From: Desulfomonile tiedjei DSM 6799
GTDB lineage: Bacteria; Desulfobacterota; Desulfomonilia; Desulfomonilales; Desulfomonilaceae
Direction of reading: 5' to 3'
Assembly: GCF_000266945.1 (NCBI RefSeq)
Contig: NC_018025.1
Location: forward strand, 4,592,001 to 4,656,000
DNA: 64,000 bases
Below the pieces are notes generated by a model that did not search any database, was not told the origin of the DNA, and saw only the letters and a program-made list of their open reading frames with translations. How positions within the stretch are numbered: the first letter of the stretch is position 1; the number at the start of each line of letters is the position of its first letter. Positions 63,028 through 64,000 of the stretch are shown here, in pieces. The position numbers and the translations under genes are program-made.

Positions 63028-64000
63028 TCACTGTAACCGTCCGAACTTGCGGATCAATCGTTCTGCAGCTTTAACACCCGAGTTGAAGCTCACTTCGAGA
63101 CTCGACTTGTACAGTCCGTCGCCTGCAATAATCAGATCGTCATACTGCTCTTCAAGGGCTTTCCTTAGCGAATGGGACCGGGAAACCGCTCCGGGTGGAA
63201 GTTGAACTGCTCCATGCTCCCAACGATATACCCGCGAGAAAAGCACCTGTTCTGACAAGCCGGGATATAGACCGCTTATTTCGGCGAGCGCTGCGCGTTC
63301 CACTGCATCGTCAGGTGCATCGAATAAAGCGCGACTCGCGTCTTCGCAAAGGATTGCTGTGATCATCTCCTTGCCGTCCGGCACGTGCGACATTCCCTTG
63401 TGACGGTCAAAAACCAGGGTCCCTACAGTTTTGAAATCCTTTCGAACCAGATTTGAGATCATCGACGTGCCCTCACGCACTCTACTCAGAGCGAATACCG
63501 CCACTATAGATGGAGCGTACACGATTGCGTTCAGGCGAGTCTTTATCTCGGCTGATAAGTCGGGACAGAGCAGCGGGACAATGGGTGCTGGAATCGCGAG
63601 AATAACAGCATCATACAAATTTGTCCCTGATCTATCTCCACCAACCGAGATTGCGTACGCATTTCGTCCGGCCGCACGGCGCACATCCAGGACTGGCGTA
63701 GAGAGACGCACATCCAAAGTTGCCGCAAGTCGTTCCGGCAGCATACCCATACCGCGTTCGAATGAAAATATCTTAAATCGAGTGAGATTCTTGATAGTAG
63801 AGAGAAAGGCAAGTTTGGAGTTGCCTTCCGGAGTACCGAGGAAGATTTCACAGAAAATAGGGTATGCAATCAACTCGAGGATGTCTTCGTCATAGTGGGT
63901 GAGCAGGTAGTCGGCTGACGATTCCTGCTCCAATTCGAGGGTTTTTGCCGTCGGGTCTGCAAGGTTCAACGCTGCACCGAGTGACTGTGCGTAAAGGAAC
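63028..64000 (-). CDS. FAD-dependent protoporphyrinogen/amine oxidase-like protein, N-terminal part outside window
   Basis: The frame is open to the right edge, so the N-terminal FAD fold is missing. The visible 320 residues show the middle and C-terminal parts of the HemY/amine-oxidase-like fold: ERGMGMLPERLAATLDVRL (substrate side), YDAVILAIPAP, and the C-terminal FAD loop LIIAGDGLYKSSLEVSFNSGVKAAERLI in which the usual GxxxGxG motif is partly kept. A protoporphyrinogen-oxidase or carotenoid/amine oxidase role is likely; the data do not decide. TTG 63969 is not taken as start because the frame continues without stop. Confidence 0.75.
   Translation of the reverse strand, partial: FLYAQSLGAALNLADPTAKTLELEQESSADYLLTHYDEDILELIAYPIFCEIFLGTPEGNSKLAFLSTIKNLTRFKIFSFERGMGMLPERLAATLDVRLSTPVLDVRRAAGRNAYAISVGGDRSGTNLYDAVILAIPAPIVPLLCPDLSAEIKTRLNAIVYAPSIVAVFALSRVREGTSMISNLVRKDFKTVGTLVFDRHKGMSHVPDGKEMITAILCEDASRALFDAPDDAVERAALAEISGLYPGLSEQVLFSRVYRWEHGAVQLPPGAVSRSHSLRKALEEQYDDLIIAGDGLYKSSLEVSFNSGVKAAERLIRKFGRLQ

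Overview
The window is chromosomal DNA of roughly 50% G+C from a Gram-negative anaerobe. The gene content suggests a sulfate-reducer-type deltaproteobacterium (Desulfobacterota, Desulfomonile/Syntrophobacterales-like). The clues are a DsrE-family protein, PAS-rich signalling proteins, ferredoxin-nitroreductase fusions, the order rpmH-rnpA-yidD-yidC-khpB-mnmE, and intergenic DNA packed with palindromic repeats. The genus is inference; I could not search.

Layout: 1-2400 holds a partial response-regulator/PAS sensor and an SH3-domain membrane protein, both leftward. 2.7-8.0 kb is the rpmH-rnpA-yidD-yidC-khpB-mnmE cluster (ribosome, RNase P, membrane insertion, tRNA modification). 8.4-12.1 kb is a leftward biotin-dependent acyl-CoA carboxylase operon. 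12.9-17.6 kb has a beta-barrel protein, a LexA-like repressor, a lytic transglycosylase, an SdpI-like protein and an XRE-cupin regulator. 17.8-22.0 kb has an O-antigen-ligase-like protein coupled to a ferredoxin-nitroreductase, facing an Eco57I/TaqI-like adenine methyltransferase. 22.3-27.4 kb carries a sulfatase-modifying-factor-like lipid/secreted protein, prmC with a Cys-rich Rossmann protein, and a PAS sigma-54 activator. 27.9-32.1 kb is an ABC importer plus cupin operon, a small hypothetical and a DsrE-like gene. 32.3-36.0 kb is a leftward accessory block of small unknowns and two exported ankyrin proteins. 36.4-42.5 kb has an RND-type adaptor, an unknown, a B12-binding radical SAM protein and L-lactate dehydrogenase.

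42.7-48.6 kb is the conserved rpsB-tsf-pyrH-frr-uppS-cdsA-dxr run (translation, UMP, undecaprenyl, phospholipid and isoprenoid synthesis). 48.9-54.6 kb has a PyrE-like transferase, an unusual reductase-hotdog fusion, a DHH phosphoesterase, a D-2-hydroxyacid dehydrogenase and an exported Cys protein. 55.2-58.2 kb is glyQ-glyS. At 58.4-59.5 kb sits an A+T-rich island: a two-helix membrane protein with a ThsA-type macro-like domain (Thoeris effector candidate) beside a transposase remnant. 59.6-64.0 kb has a TPR protein, a zinc-ribbon/RDD membrane protein, a second ferredoxin-nitroreductase and a partial FAD oxidase.

The most striking non-genic feature is a family of palindromic elements. Four complete copies measure exactly 187 bp with TATAG-type terminal inverted repeats, one is nested in a relative, and one supplies the stop codon of a gene. 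A second kind, about 160 bp and built of three hairpins, occurs twice with an unrelated central hairpin each time. No rRNA, tRNA, CRISPR or prophage was seen.
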